NCBI GenBank assembly: GCA_018857735.1
Contig: JABMCL010002966.1
Location: 207,501-271,500, forward strand
Reading direction: 5' to 3'
DNA from: Alviniconcha marisindica
Lineage: Eukaryota > Mollusca > Gastropoda > Provannidae
DNA: 64,000 nucleotides
Positions 1-12,636 of this stretch are shown here, in pieces; positions within the stretch are counted from its first letter, which is position 1, and every line of letters begins with the position of its first letter. Under the pieces are notes generated by a model. The model was given only the letters and a program-made list of their open reading frames with translations. It was not told the DNA's origin and made no database searches. The translations under genes were made by a program, and so were the position numbers.

Positions 1-1345
1 AGAGCTGGCATAAACCCAGCAAGGTAGTGTTAAATGTTTCATACAAGCTTCTCGTTTTTGTAACATTTTTAGGGAATGGATATTGGTAGAGCTGGCATAA
101 ACCCAGCAGGGTAGTGTTACATGTTACATACGAGCTTCTTGTTGGTGTAACATTTTTAGGGAATGGATATTGGTGGAGCTGGCATAAAACCAGCAGGGTA
201 CTGTTACATGTTACATGCAAGCTTCTCATTGGTGTAACGTTTTTAGGGAATGGAAATCAGTGGAGCTGACATCTTACCCCAACTGGGTAATGCTACATGT
301 ACACACACTGATCAGTGGTGTAACATTTTGTTCTTAGGGAACGGAAGTCGGAGGAGCAGGCAGATAACCAGCATACCAGCATCCCATTGTGCAACATTTT
401 GTTTTCAGGGCAAAAAAATCTGGTGCTGACAGAATCTAATGACAGTTGCCCCACACAAGCATTTGGTTGTCAGAGCATTTTGCTTTTAGGGCAGAGAAGT
501 CTGTGTAACTGACAGAAAACCAGCTAGGCAGTACTATGTACAAGCATCTCATTGTTGCAACATTTTGCTTTCTGGGCGAAGAAGTCAGAGCTGCTGACTG
601 AAGATAAGCAGGGCAGTACTGTGCATGCAAGCATCTCATTGTTGTGTCATTGTGTTTTCAGGGTGGAGAAGTTAGTATAGCTGACAGAGAACCAGCTGGG
701 CAATAATATGTACAAGCATCTCATTGTTGCGTCATTGTGTTTTCAGGGTGGAGAAGTTAGTATAGCTGACAGAGAACCAGCTGGGCAATAATATGTACAA
801 GCATCTCATTGTTGCGTCATTGTGTTTTCAGGGTGGAGAAGTTAGTATAGCTGACAGAGAACCAGCTGGGCAATAATATGTACAAGCATCTCATTGTTGC
901 GTCATTCTGTTTTCAGGGTGGAGAAGTTAGTATAGCTGACAGAGAACCAGCTGGGCAATAATATGTACAAGCATCTCATTGTTGCACCATACGGTTTTCA
1001 GGGCGGAGAAGTCTGTGTAGATTACAGAGAACCAGCAGGGCAATACTGTGTGTGCAAGCATCTCACAGTTGCACAATTCTGTTTTCAGGGTGGAGAAGTC
1101 AGTGTAGCTGACAGAGAACCAGCAGGGCAGTACTGTGTGTACAAGCATCACATTGTTGCATCATTCTGTTTTCAAGGTGGAGAAGTCTGTGTAGCTGACA
1201 GAAAACCAACTAGGTAGTACTATGTACAAGCATCTCACTGTTGCATCATTCTGTTTTCAGGGTGGAGAAGTCTGTGTAGCTGACAGAAAACCAACTAGGC
1301 AGTACTATGTACAAGCATCTCACTGTTGCATCATTCTGTTTTCAG
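1..1345 (+). repeat. 85-bp tandem array derived from a splice acceptor and exon start
   Basis: Units with the landmark TTTTCAGGGTGGAGAAGT recur at 661, 746, 831, 916, 1001, 1088, 1175, 1260 and 1345, mostly 85 apart. Degenerate units (AACATTTTTAGGGAATGGA) continue upstream past the window start. The last unit is the true acceptor and start of the exon at 1346. The unit near 569-653 keeps a version of the exon that reads KKSELLTEDKQG. Confidence 0.93.
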
Positions 1346-1490
1346 GGCAGAGAAGTCAGAGGTGCTGACTGAAGATCAGCAGGGCAATGAGAAGCGTGTG
1401 GATATTGTGAAGCAGGTCAGCCACAACCTCATCAAGAAGATCACCGCTCTTCTGGAGGCGCCCCCTGGCACAGATCCAGAGAAACGATTG
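1346..1490 (+). CDS. ARHGAP17: ARHGAP17-like, first exon in window (BAR domain start)
   Basis: The exon follows the acceptor TTTTCAG at 1339-1345 and ends at donor GTAGGC (1491). The first base completes a codon from the missing upstream exon, then the frame reads AEKSEVLTEDQQGNEKR and onward. This aligns with the RICH1 BAR N terminus (AEKTEVLSED). It ends in phase 0. The acceptor and first ~50 bases are the last unit of the 85-bp array that fills 1-1345. Confidence 0.92.
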
Positions 1491-2339
1491 GTAGGCAGTC
1501 AAATATTATGCATTTGTACAGCAATTGAACTGAAGCATGTGTTTCTTGAACATTATTCTCCAGTTGTTTATTAACAGAGAATGAGGGGGGGGGGGGGTAT
1601 AATTTTAAGCAGTACGTAATTTAAAAACAAACAAATTGAGTTGTGTTTTCAGCTTGTGACTGTGAGTCAGCCAAGATTACCGGTAATGAGAATGTGTGAG
1701 AATGTAATAGTGGGCAATTCATTTTAGTAACTTGATGTTTTACACCCAGTCAACCAGTATGGTTATATCAGGGCAAAATTAATACATGTTTAAACATGAA
1801 GTTTGTTTCCGTTGTCAAATTTCTGAATGTGTGCAAAATGATGAGAATGAAGAAGGAAAAAAATGGGCAAAGTGGCCATGCATTAACTTGTTTTACATTT
1901 CAGAAAAAGTTACCAGAAACCAGCCTCAGTCACTCTTTGATAGAGTCTGCAGGACTTTTGGGGATGGAGACCTTGTTAGGGTATGGATACCATTCCTGTT
2001 TGATTTGTCAAATTCCCCCCCCCCCCCGTCTCTGCTTAACTTGCTTTTTGTTTAGTTTCTGTGATTTATTTAGTTGTCACTGGTCTCACATTTTTGTTGT
2101 TTTTTTGTGGTGTTTTTTAGCCATCATGCATGTTTATCATTTGAGACTGTAATGTGTAGATTCCACATGAAACTGGTTTGACAGGGTATGCATTATTCAA
2201 TAATTTCTGGTATTTTACCATTTAAGATCAGCGTATACCAGAAAACAATTCAGCAATAGGTCAGACGTACCGCCTGTTATTTGTTTGACCAGTTCTCAAA
2301 AACAGCACAATTGAGAGAGTGCGTGTGTGTTTGTATGTA

Positions 2340-2376
<37 letters not shown>

Positions 2377-5300
2377 ATGTCTGTTGGTGTGTGTGAGTGG
2401 GGGGGGGATCTGTCAGTTACCTTTTTGATTTTCATTTTTGTTTTGTTTTATCTGAGACAGGAGCATATGCCAGCAGTGTGGAGAATGTCAGAGTGTGTTA
2501 GCACGTGAAGAATTACAGTGTGAACTGGAGATTGAGAGAGAGGTCCTCACGCCATTGCAAACCATAGCTGAGGTACGCAGTCTTCACTAGCACACATGGC
2601 ATGTAATTGTTCATAATGTAATGATTGTTTTGTTAGTTGGTTTATAATAATAGCAATTAAATCATAATTAATGTATTTTTAAAGGGCAAAATCTTGTCCC
2701 TAGAGACTATTCTAAGCACGTACACACACACATGCGCGCGCGCACACACACAAGCATTCTGACTATACAAAGCTAAGTATACACAGCTTAAAACGGGCAG
2801 CAAACGTTTTCTGGATGAAGAGTCCCTGATGTACTGTTCATAAAACAACAGCCATCTAAATATCTTTTGATTAATTTGAATGTAAGTGGATTAACCATTT
2901 TTGGGGGTTCTTGTTTCATATGTCATTTTTAAAGATATGAACCTGTGATATTGTTGTAAATATTCCAGCTTGCAAATGCTGAAGATTGCCAGCAAACATG
3001 TTGAGCATTGGATTTTTTTCTGTTGTCTCAGATTGACATCCCAAGCATAATGAAGCACCGAAAACACCTCAACAAGTCAACATTAGATATGGACTCTGCA
3101 AAGAACAGGTAAACAGTTTTCTGTTGCTCACAGCAGAAGTTTGTTGAAAAAACTTTTATGAATGGCACATGGTGCAGGGATGTTGGTTGCGTGTTGGATC
3201 CAGCACACTGCTGCTGATGTACGTGCATGCACATACACACACACACTCATCTTCATTTTGTGATCAATACTCTGTCAAAGGTCTGCTGTGATTACTTACA
3301 TTTTACTCAGAGAGTAGTTTTCTTTTACTGCTTTTGGCTCTTTCCACCACTAATCTGAAAGAGAACGAGGCCCAGAGTGCTCGTGCAGAATCAACACACA
3401 AGGGAGTTAATTAGTGCTCAAAATATGTAACTCAAGTACAACAACAAAGACCTGAGTTGCCTACAGTACCTCTCACCTGGTATGTGTATAAATACAAGGT
3501 ACATAAACTCCACCAGAGGTACATGATGTACCTCTGGTGGAGTTTATGTACCTTGCATGTACCTCTGGTGGAGTTTATGTACCTTGTATTTACACGCATG
3601 CCAGGTGAGAGGTACCGTAGGCGACTCAGGTCTTGTTGTTGTGCTTGTGTGTCGTATTTCAAGTGCTAATTAACTCCCTTGTGGGTTGATTCTTTCCACT
3701 GCTGATTATGGAAACAAGCCAGTGAACGGGTGTGCTGCAGCTGTACCAGCACACCATACACCATCCCAAAGTTCTGCAGTAGTTCACAAGACAGAAAAAT
3801 TAAGGTCCTCTGTGTTGAGCACCCAGAACTGACAAATGTTTTCCCTTTGAAGCCTGAACATACCTTGATGGAGGTTTTGAGTGCCAGTTGGAGATAAACA
3901 GTCTCCAAAACATGTGAGACTGTGTTTTAAAGAATTGTCTTGCCTCTGCTAAATCTTCGTTGAATCACATAATAGTGTAAATTTTGAGATGCTTGTTATT
4001 GATGGGTTTTGATTTGGTTGCATTTGCTGTTGTGTGTGTTGAGTTGTGACCAGAACTGTGATCCAGCTTTTGAATTAGAATTTAGTGGCGTGTTTTGAAC
4101 TGGTGTAAAAGAATTTTGAATGTATGATTTGTTCTGCGATGACCCTATGCAGTTGGTGGAATGTTAAAATCCAACAACTAACTAACTGTATCAAGAAAAC
4201 TTTGCGATACAGGTGAAACTGTGCAGCTCTACTTGACACCCTGTTTTCTGTTTTTCAGATTCAACTCGGCAGTGCGGCAGTCACATGTTCCAGGGGCCAA
4301 CATGGCATCCACTGCTGCCAAGGCGGATGCTGTGAGGGAAGAATATGAAGATGCTTGCAACAAAGTGGAATCTATAAAAGTGTGTTGAGAAGGAATTTTA
4401 TGACTTTTAAAAATATATTATTATTATTATTATGTGTATTCTATATATAATTAAATTTGCCCCAATGAATTTTTTTATTTTTTATAATGAGCTCGGTGTA
4501 TGCTGATGTATACAGGTGATGCTATTATGCGTGGGTAAGGTGGATGGTTGCATGTGTATGGTGTGCTTCGTGTGTTGTGTTTGGTGTGTGTGTGTGTGTG
4601 TGTGTGTGCATTGTGTATGTGTGCATGCCTGTATGCAGATGTATGTGTGTGTGCATGATGCAGGCATGTGTGTGTGCACCGGTGGGTATGCCTCATTGCA
4701 TGGATGTATGTGTGCGTGTGTTTGTGGGGATGGGGAAGCTTATGTGTGTGAGAGACATAAAGAATATGTGCATTTTGTGTTATATGATTATGTCAACAGG
4801 ATAATCTCAGCATTGAACTCTGCAACTTCATCTCCAAAGAAAGTGAACACAGCTCAAGGTTTGTGGCTGTAAGTATCACTGTTGTAAACTGTACAACTTG
4901 ACTGGTGGTAATATTTTCCTCTGCCAGCAATTCTGATCCCAGATCTTACTGAGCTTTAATACAATACAGCTTTATTGCCAAGTGTCAATACAATTGCACT
5001 AGGAATGTTTCGTGGTGCCAAGTACACTCATCACACATTTGCGCCAATCGTAAAATGTCATTAAATTACAACAACAGCAAACAAATATCCAGGTAAAGAG
5101 TCATTTATAAATAAAGACATGAGAATTCCAACTGATATTAAGCTGTGCACATCACATAAAAATTGCTCTTCATGAGGCCACCTGTGACTTGATTTCCACA
5201 TCAGTGCTCGCTGCTTTGATCACTTATTTACTTGCAATAAGTTGTTTTACGAACACTTTCATGCTCCTTCTTGAGGAGTCCAAAAAATAAGGTCAACACA

Positions 5301-8300
5301 AAATTGTATCAAACTGGCCTGTCTGTTTGAAGGATAAGACTATGGAACCACACACAAAAATGGAAAGAATAATGAATTAATATTCTTCTTTTTCTTTTTT
5401 CTTTTGTATTTTAGTTTATTTGTTTTGGAAGTTTTTGAGGAGAAAATCTTAATTTTATTCCTCCCATTGTATGGAAGTTTTTGAGAAAAAACTCTTTGTT
5501 TGATCCCCCTCATTGTTTATTGGTGTTTTATTCTGTGTTCATAGCTTCAAAAAAAGTGTTTCCACTCAAAATGTTCACATGTTCTTTATTGTCTGCTTAA
5601 TGTAAGCATTCTTTTCAACCTTTTGAGTGTTTTGATTCAGTTCCGTTCAGTTTAATGCTGTAGTACATGTATTTTGTTCATCCCACAGAGAGCAAATTCC
5701 ATTCAAACAGGCCCTGGAATAATTTATGACTTCAGTGACATAACTATGATTCCTGGATTAAAGTTTTATGACTTCAGTGACATGACTGATTCCAACCCAT
5801 GAGAATGCTTGCATCACCAGTGACATGAATATGATTCCTGGAATGAATTCTTATGACTTTTGATTGATTGATTGATGATCGCTTATATAGCGCTATTCTC
5901 CGCTCTCTTGAGCAGACTCACTGCACTCGCATGTAATTCTACATGAGTGACTAGCTTTTTATAGCGCGTTTTTTAAAATATCCACTGAAGTGGTGTACTT
6001 ACAGCGCTGGCATGGCTGGTGCCACATGAAACTGCTGCCGTCTCGGCTCAGGGTCTGTGTACACCATACAACCATGCTCCATGTCACTTCACGCAAAGCC
6101 ACATACGTAAGGTGTATGCGTGTTTAGCTGTAACCTGCCACCTGCACTTTTGGCAGAATGACCGGGATCTTTTACGTGCTACTGCGGTAACACGGGGGTG
6201 GAACGGATACCGAAATAAGAGTCAGCACAGAAAGTCGACCCTGGAGAAGAAAATTCTCCCGCCGCTCCTGCAGGGATTCGAACCCCCGACCTTTCAATCA
6301 CGAGTCCGGCACTCTAACCACTGAGCTATCCCCGTCCCGACTTCAGTGATGTATCTGTATTCCCAACCCATGAGAATGCTGACACCATCAGTGACATGAC
6401 TATGATTCCAACCCATGAGAATGCTTGCATCACCAGTGACATGATTATGATTTCTAGAATGAATTTTTATGACTTCAGTGACATGACTATGCTTACATTG
6501 CCAATGACATGATTTGGTTAGCAGTCTCCTAAAGTCAGTAAAACTGTGTCTTATTTCAGATGTCAATGCTCATATGTGACAGATTTATCTGGTGTGTTTG
6601 CAGTTGTTAGAATCACAAGCAGCATACCACAGGAGAGCGCTGCAAGCCATTGAAGAGGTGATACCGAAGATGAAAACAACAATAGGTAAGAAAAAGCTTG
6701 CAGCTTCTCCCTCTCTGTCAGTGCATTCATGTCATCACCTTAATATTGGAGATTGTATATTGCACAGTTTATCACTATCCATATACCAGCAGATTCTCTC
6801 CATCGTAATGATGGAGAGAATCTGCCGATACATGGATAGCGATAAACTGTTGCAGAGGAAGGGTTACGGTCACTAGCACCGCAAAGGTCAAACTGTAAGT
6901 TGTATTATTAACTTCTGATCCACCTGAGTTTGAACTTTTTTCTTCTTTTTTTGGAAAGATGTGCAAACAAGGTCACAAAGAAGACCCTGCACAAGAACTT
7001 TTGCATGTTTTTAAGGGAAACAGTTTACAAGTATTCAGTGTACCATCACTTGTACCAGAAACAATGCTGGCTTTTTCTCTTTCTTTTGGAGGATGTTTGA
7101 AAGAGCTTTTTGTAAGTTTGCATGAGGAAGTTTGCACGGTGATAACCTCCATTAAACTTTACATTTTCATATCAGGTTTGATGATATTACCCTGTGAAGA
7201 CCACAACAACATCAGAATGGTCAAAATATTTGTTGTTGCTGGTTGTATGTTCATGTGACAACCAACATTAGTTGAGCAACAGCAAATCAGTGCATGCCTT
7301 AATCTCTGCACTCCCTTGTCCTCTCTTGATTTCTACATTCATTCACTTGACAGGCTGAAGTTGTATGTGTTGTTCAGAAAACTCACTTGACAGGCTGAAG
7401 CTGGATGTGTTGTTCAGAAAACTCACTTGACAGGCTGAAGTTGTATGTGTTGATCAGAAAACTCACTTGACAGGCTACAGTTGCATGTGTTGTTCACAAA
7501 ACTCACTTGACAGGCTGAAGTTGCATGTGTTGTTCACAAAACTCACTTGACAGGCTGAAGTTGCATGTGTTGTTCACAAAACTCACTTGACAGGCTGAAG
7601 TTGCATGTGTTGTTCAGAAAACTCACTTGACAGGCTGAAGTTGCATGTGTTGTTCACAAAACTCACTTGACAGGCTGAAGTTGCATGTGTTGATCAGAAA
7701 ACTCACTTGACAGGCTGAAGTTGGATGTGTTGTTCAGAAAACTCACTTGACAGGCTGAAGTTGGATGTGTTGTTCAGAAAACTCACTTGACAGGCTGAAG
7801 TTGGATGTGTTGTTCAGAAAACTCACTTGACAGGCTGAAGTTGGATGTGTTGTTCAGAAAACTCACTTGACAGGCTGAAGTTGGATGTGTTGTTCACAAA
7901 ACTCACTTGACAGGCTGAAGTTGCATGTGTTGTTCACAAAACTCACTTGACAGGCTGAAGTTGGATGTGTTGTTCACAAAACTCACTTGACAGGCTGAAG
8001 TTGGATGTGTTGTTCACAAAACTCACTTGACAGGCTGAAGTTGGATGTGTTGTTCAGAAAAGTCACTTGACAGGCTGAAGTTGGATGTGTTGTTCAGAAA
8101 ACTCAGTGGCCAAGCCAGTGTTTGGAATGCCGTTGGAGCAGCACCTTCGTTTGATGGGTCGAGACATCTCGCTGGTGCTGGAGGCTTGCATTCTCACCCT
8201 GCTGGAGACAGGCATGGAGGAGGAGGTAAGCAGTAATGATAATAGGGTCAGGTCAAGTCAAGTCAAGTCAAAAAACTGTAATCATCCCTCACAGGGCAAT

Positions 8301-9602
8301 TCAACTTAACTAATATAAGGCTCATTAATTTAAGAACATGTAAAGGAAGGCCAGAACATATGTGTTTACAACAACATAGACAAGTTATGCTGCACAAAAA
8401 TTTATAATACAAATATAAAATCGCGTAAATTATAAAAGTGTGGAGATAGCTCAACTGGTAGAGTGTCCGACTGAAAACCCAGGTGCAGTACCAAGGGGGG
8501 GGGGAGGGGGTTCGAGTCCCAGGTGCAGCAAGGGATTTTTCTCCCAGAATAAACTTCCAGAACTGAGCGTCCGACTGAAAAGCAAGGTGCAGTATTGATG
8601 GGGGTTCGGGTTCGCGGTGCAGCAAGGAATTTTTCTCCCAGAGTTAACTTCCAGTGCAGACTCTTACGGTGTCCATACAGCCCCCGTGTGCAATCACATA
8701 CATCAACATCTGTGTGCACGTTAAAAATCCCAAACACTGGCAGCCATACCATTGTTTGGACACACGAAAATACTGCACGCACTGATAGGAATGGGTAGCG
8801 CTGCTCTTGCGGCTGCTGTGCCTTACCCCAGGTAAGGCAACCTGAATTTCTCACAAGGGACAAAGAACTACTAAAATATATATATGTATGTCAGTACTAG
8901 AAATTACATGAAATCATAATCAAATGTATGTATGTATATCAGTGCTAGAAATGACCTGAAATCACTGTAGATGACATACAGTGGGAAGTAACCCACCCTC
9001 AGCTTTACTCTGGAACCAAGTTGAGCTTTTCTGGACCAGTGAATCACAAACTTTGTGGGTCCCCCAGGATTTTTAATGGTCTTCAAAAATGACAGGGAAG
9101 AGGGCTAGAGTAGAGATATATATGTGTGTTTAATGCTTGGGTTTTCTTCCCTTTTTTGATGGGGTGGGGGGAGGTTGTTTGTTTTTCTGAACATGAAAAA
9201 ACAACAACAGCATTTTGTTTTTGTTTTTTGTTGGTATTATTCTGTTTTACAGTGAAGGTCCCTAAGCATTGATTAGTCCAACTGTCTTATGATATATCTC
9301 TGCTCTGCTGTTTCATTAAACCAGACAAGAGAATCTTTTGTTGTTATTGTTGCAAATTTACAAGAAAATGGTCAGCTATTATCCAGAATCAGTATGACAA
9401 AATGGTGTGCAAGAAAATGTCCTGGGCAGAAAATATGCATGTATAAAAAAAAAAGTATGTTTTGAATCTACATATGATTAATATGCTTCTGTATCACCTT
9501 TTTAACAGGGGCTGTTCAGAATTGCTGGATCTGCACTGAAACTGAAAAAGTTGAAGGTGAGTTGAACAAGGATAATATTCTAGAGGGGGACATTGAGCAG
9601 TG

Positions 9603-9669
<67 letters not shown>

Positions 9670-12602
9670 GGGGTGGTGGTGGTTGTAGTTGGGTTGCATG
9701 TGGAAGTATCTGTTTTTCAGTTTGTGCGTAGCTGTTTGTTTGCTGGACTTGTAGACGTACATGTACTCGCTAAGAGTACTGTATACCATGCAGTCAGAAT
9801 AAAGTTTCTGAGTCTGCGATAGAGACTAATAGACTTCGTTTGCTGTCTTGTCCCCAGGCGTGTTTTGATGCCCACGTGGTGGACATGGAGGAGTTCAGCA
9901 CAGACCCTCACACTGTGGCAGGTGAGTTGTCCGCTTAACTCTCTGCAGATGCTTCACTTTAGCTGTGTCACCGTCAGCAGTGACATGATTTCAACAAAAC
10001 CTGAAGTGGGAAGCTAAATTTTCGCTTTGTTCTTGTTGTTTTTTGGACTGGTTTTGGTGGTTTTCTCCTAGTACTGTGTAATTTTCTTCCTCTTCTCTTG
10101 GATATCGATATGGTACGTCGCTGGACCAAACTTTAGGAATAGATGCGACAGAAGGGGAATGCGTGTGAATTAGATGGTGCTTTGGCTGGCGATCCATCGT
10201 TTGAAGTCCTCAAGCGTGGGGGCATTCACCCGGTCATCACTGAGGTGGTTCCAGTCGGTGGTGGTGCGGACAAAAAAAGAGTTCTTGTGCTGTGCAGTAC
10301 TCGAGTGAGGGACTAAGAATGGTAAAATGATCCCCATACCAAATCCTCATTCAGATAATGACAGAAGGATAAACATAGTGTTGTAAGGAGAATGGAAACT
10401 GTAGGGTGGTATATATTTGTTCCTGAGTGAGGACTTGCTGCCTGCAGATTTCAATGCTTCTTACCATATGCCTCAGTCTCACCCCAAGGTGGGCACTTCA
10501 GCCAAATAAAAAGTATTGAAAGATAGGTGAGCACAGTTTGCTGTTTTTTATTGGCCGTAAGACCATCTTTTTTGAAACTGTTATAATTTTGTCCACTGCC
10601 AGAAATTACACCAAACTCTAACATGGAATACAGGATCTTTAACGTGCGTAGGTGATCTTTTTGCATGCATATACGCATGGGGGACCTCAGTTTATTGTCT
10701 TATCTGAAGGACTTTTGTAGAAATATGAAACAGAACAAAGCCCAGAGTGCTCATGCAAAATCAAAACACAAGGAAGTTAATTAGCGCTCGAAAGATGTCA
10801 CACAAGTACAACAAAGACTTTCAGTAACTCTTACCTGGCATGTGTCACCGAGTGTGCCTGAAATGTAGGGTATATATGCCAATGAGGGGCATCCTTTATT
10901 GACAGTGTACCTCTGGTGGAGTTTATGTACCTTGTATTCACATGCATGCCAGGTCAGAGTTACTGCAGGCAACTCGGGTCTTTGTTGTTGTACTTGTTTG
11001 ACATCTTTTGAGCGCTAATTAACTCCCTTGTGTTGATTCAGACTTTTGTAGAGTCTGCACAGAAATCTCAGTGCGGATGCAAAGCAAAGCCTAGCACATA
11101 ATGGTCATCCATCCATGTAGTGACCACGCTCGAACGTGCTTAACTTTGGCCTTTGAGAGCGAGCGCTCTCATTCTGTGCCACCAACTCTCCTTTTGATCG
11201 TTGCTTCCAGCCTTATAGTTATTCAAAGATATTTAAAAGAAAAGGTTTGAATTTGTGTTTAAAATCTGGGTCTGGTATTTATTAATATTACGTCATGTAC
11301 ACACACTGAACATTTCTTTTGCCAGGTGTCATGAAACAGTACTTGCGAGAGCTGCCAGAACCATTGTTGACATTTGACCTCCACCCAGAATTTATGCAAG
11401 CTACACAGCTGTGAGTTTGTCCATTTTGTTGTCCATCTGTGTGTGTCTCACTGTGGTCTGTGTCTTTTTCTTTGTTTCCATTTTGTTGTCTATTTGTGTG
11501 TCACTTGCTGTGTCTCTGTATCTGTCCATTTTGTCCATCTGTGTGTCTCTTACTGCGGCTTTCCCTCTGTCCATTTTGTTGTCCAGCTGTGTGTCTCTTA
11601 CTGTCTTTTTTCTTCTTTTTTTGTTTTGTCTGTCCATGTCCATTTTGTTGTCCGTCTGTGTCTCTTATTGTGTCTTGTGTGTGTGTGTGTGTGTGTGTCC
11701 ATGTCCATTTTGTTGTCCATCTGTGAGTCTCTTACTTTTTTTTTACTTGTCTGTATCCATCTCTGTGTGTCTCTTACTGTGTCATTGTCTTCACCTGTCT
11801 GTGTCCATTTTGTTGCCCATCTCTTTGTCTCTTGCTGTGCCTTTGTCTTTATCTGTGTCCATTTTGTTGTCTTTCACTGTGTCTTTGTCTTCATCTGTCC
11901 ATGTCTGTTTTGTTGGCCATCTGTGTTTCTCTTACTATGTCTTTGTCTTCACCTGTCTTTGTTCATTTTGTTGTCAGTCTTTGTGTCTCTTACTGTGTCT
12001 CTGTCTTTATCGGTGTCCATTTTGTTGGCTTTCTCTCTGTCTTTGTCTTGATCTGTCCATGTCCATTTTGTTGTCCCTCTTAGTGTCTTTGTCTTCATCT
12101 GTCCATGTCCATTTTGTTGTCCCTCTTGGTGTCTTTGTCTTCATCTGTGTCCATTTTGCTGTCTTTCTCTGTGTCTTTGTCTTCATGTGCCCATGTCCAT
12201 TTTGTTGTCCCACTTGGTGTCTTTGTCTTCATCTGTCCATGTCCATTTTGTTGTCCCTCTCGGTGTCTTTGTCTGTCAATCTCCATTTTGTTGTCCCTCT
12301 TGGTGTCTTTGTCTTCATCTGTCCATGTCCATTTTGTTGTCCCTCTCGGTGTCTTTGTCTGTCAATCTCCATTTTGTTGTCCCTCTTGGTGTCTTTGTCT
12401 TCATCTGTCCATGTCCATTTTGTTGTCCATCTCTGTCTCATTAGCAGCCATTTGCTGTGAAGAAGAAGAAAAAAAGTCGTAAGCAAGGTTTGATTGTAAT
12501 TTTGTTGGGTGGTTGGTTTCAGGCCACCGGACCACAGGTTCCAGGCATTACACACAGCTCTGAATAAACTTCCACCTATGAACTATAACAACGTCAGGTA
12601 AT

Positions 12603-12636
<34 letters not shown>

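Noticed and set aside
963..1217. Open frame with repeated CVADREPAGQYCV-like peptide
   Set aside because: It comes from the 85-bp array; the period is not a multiple of three across all units and no start or splice context supports it.
6265..6338. Possible tRNA gene on the minus strand
   Set aside because: Box A and box B are good, but the sequence runs on into a SINE body and tail and lacks a clean closed acceptor stem, so it is a SINE head.
1..8106. Regular arrays that superficially resemble CRISPR
   Set aside because: Units are contiguous tandem repeats without unique spacers, in a eukaryotic intron, and there are no cas genes.
8438..8535. Possible tRNA gene on the plus strand
   Set aside because: It is interrupted by a long G run, has a duplicated head and SINE body downstream, and shows no proper cloverleaf.
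11411..12460. A 349-residue open frame rich in Cys, Ser, Val and Leu
   Set aside because: It is the translation of the 46-bp minisatellite inside an intron. Frames are open in several phases and on the other strand, it starts at a splice donor, and it has no family resemblance.
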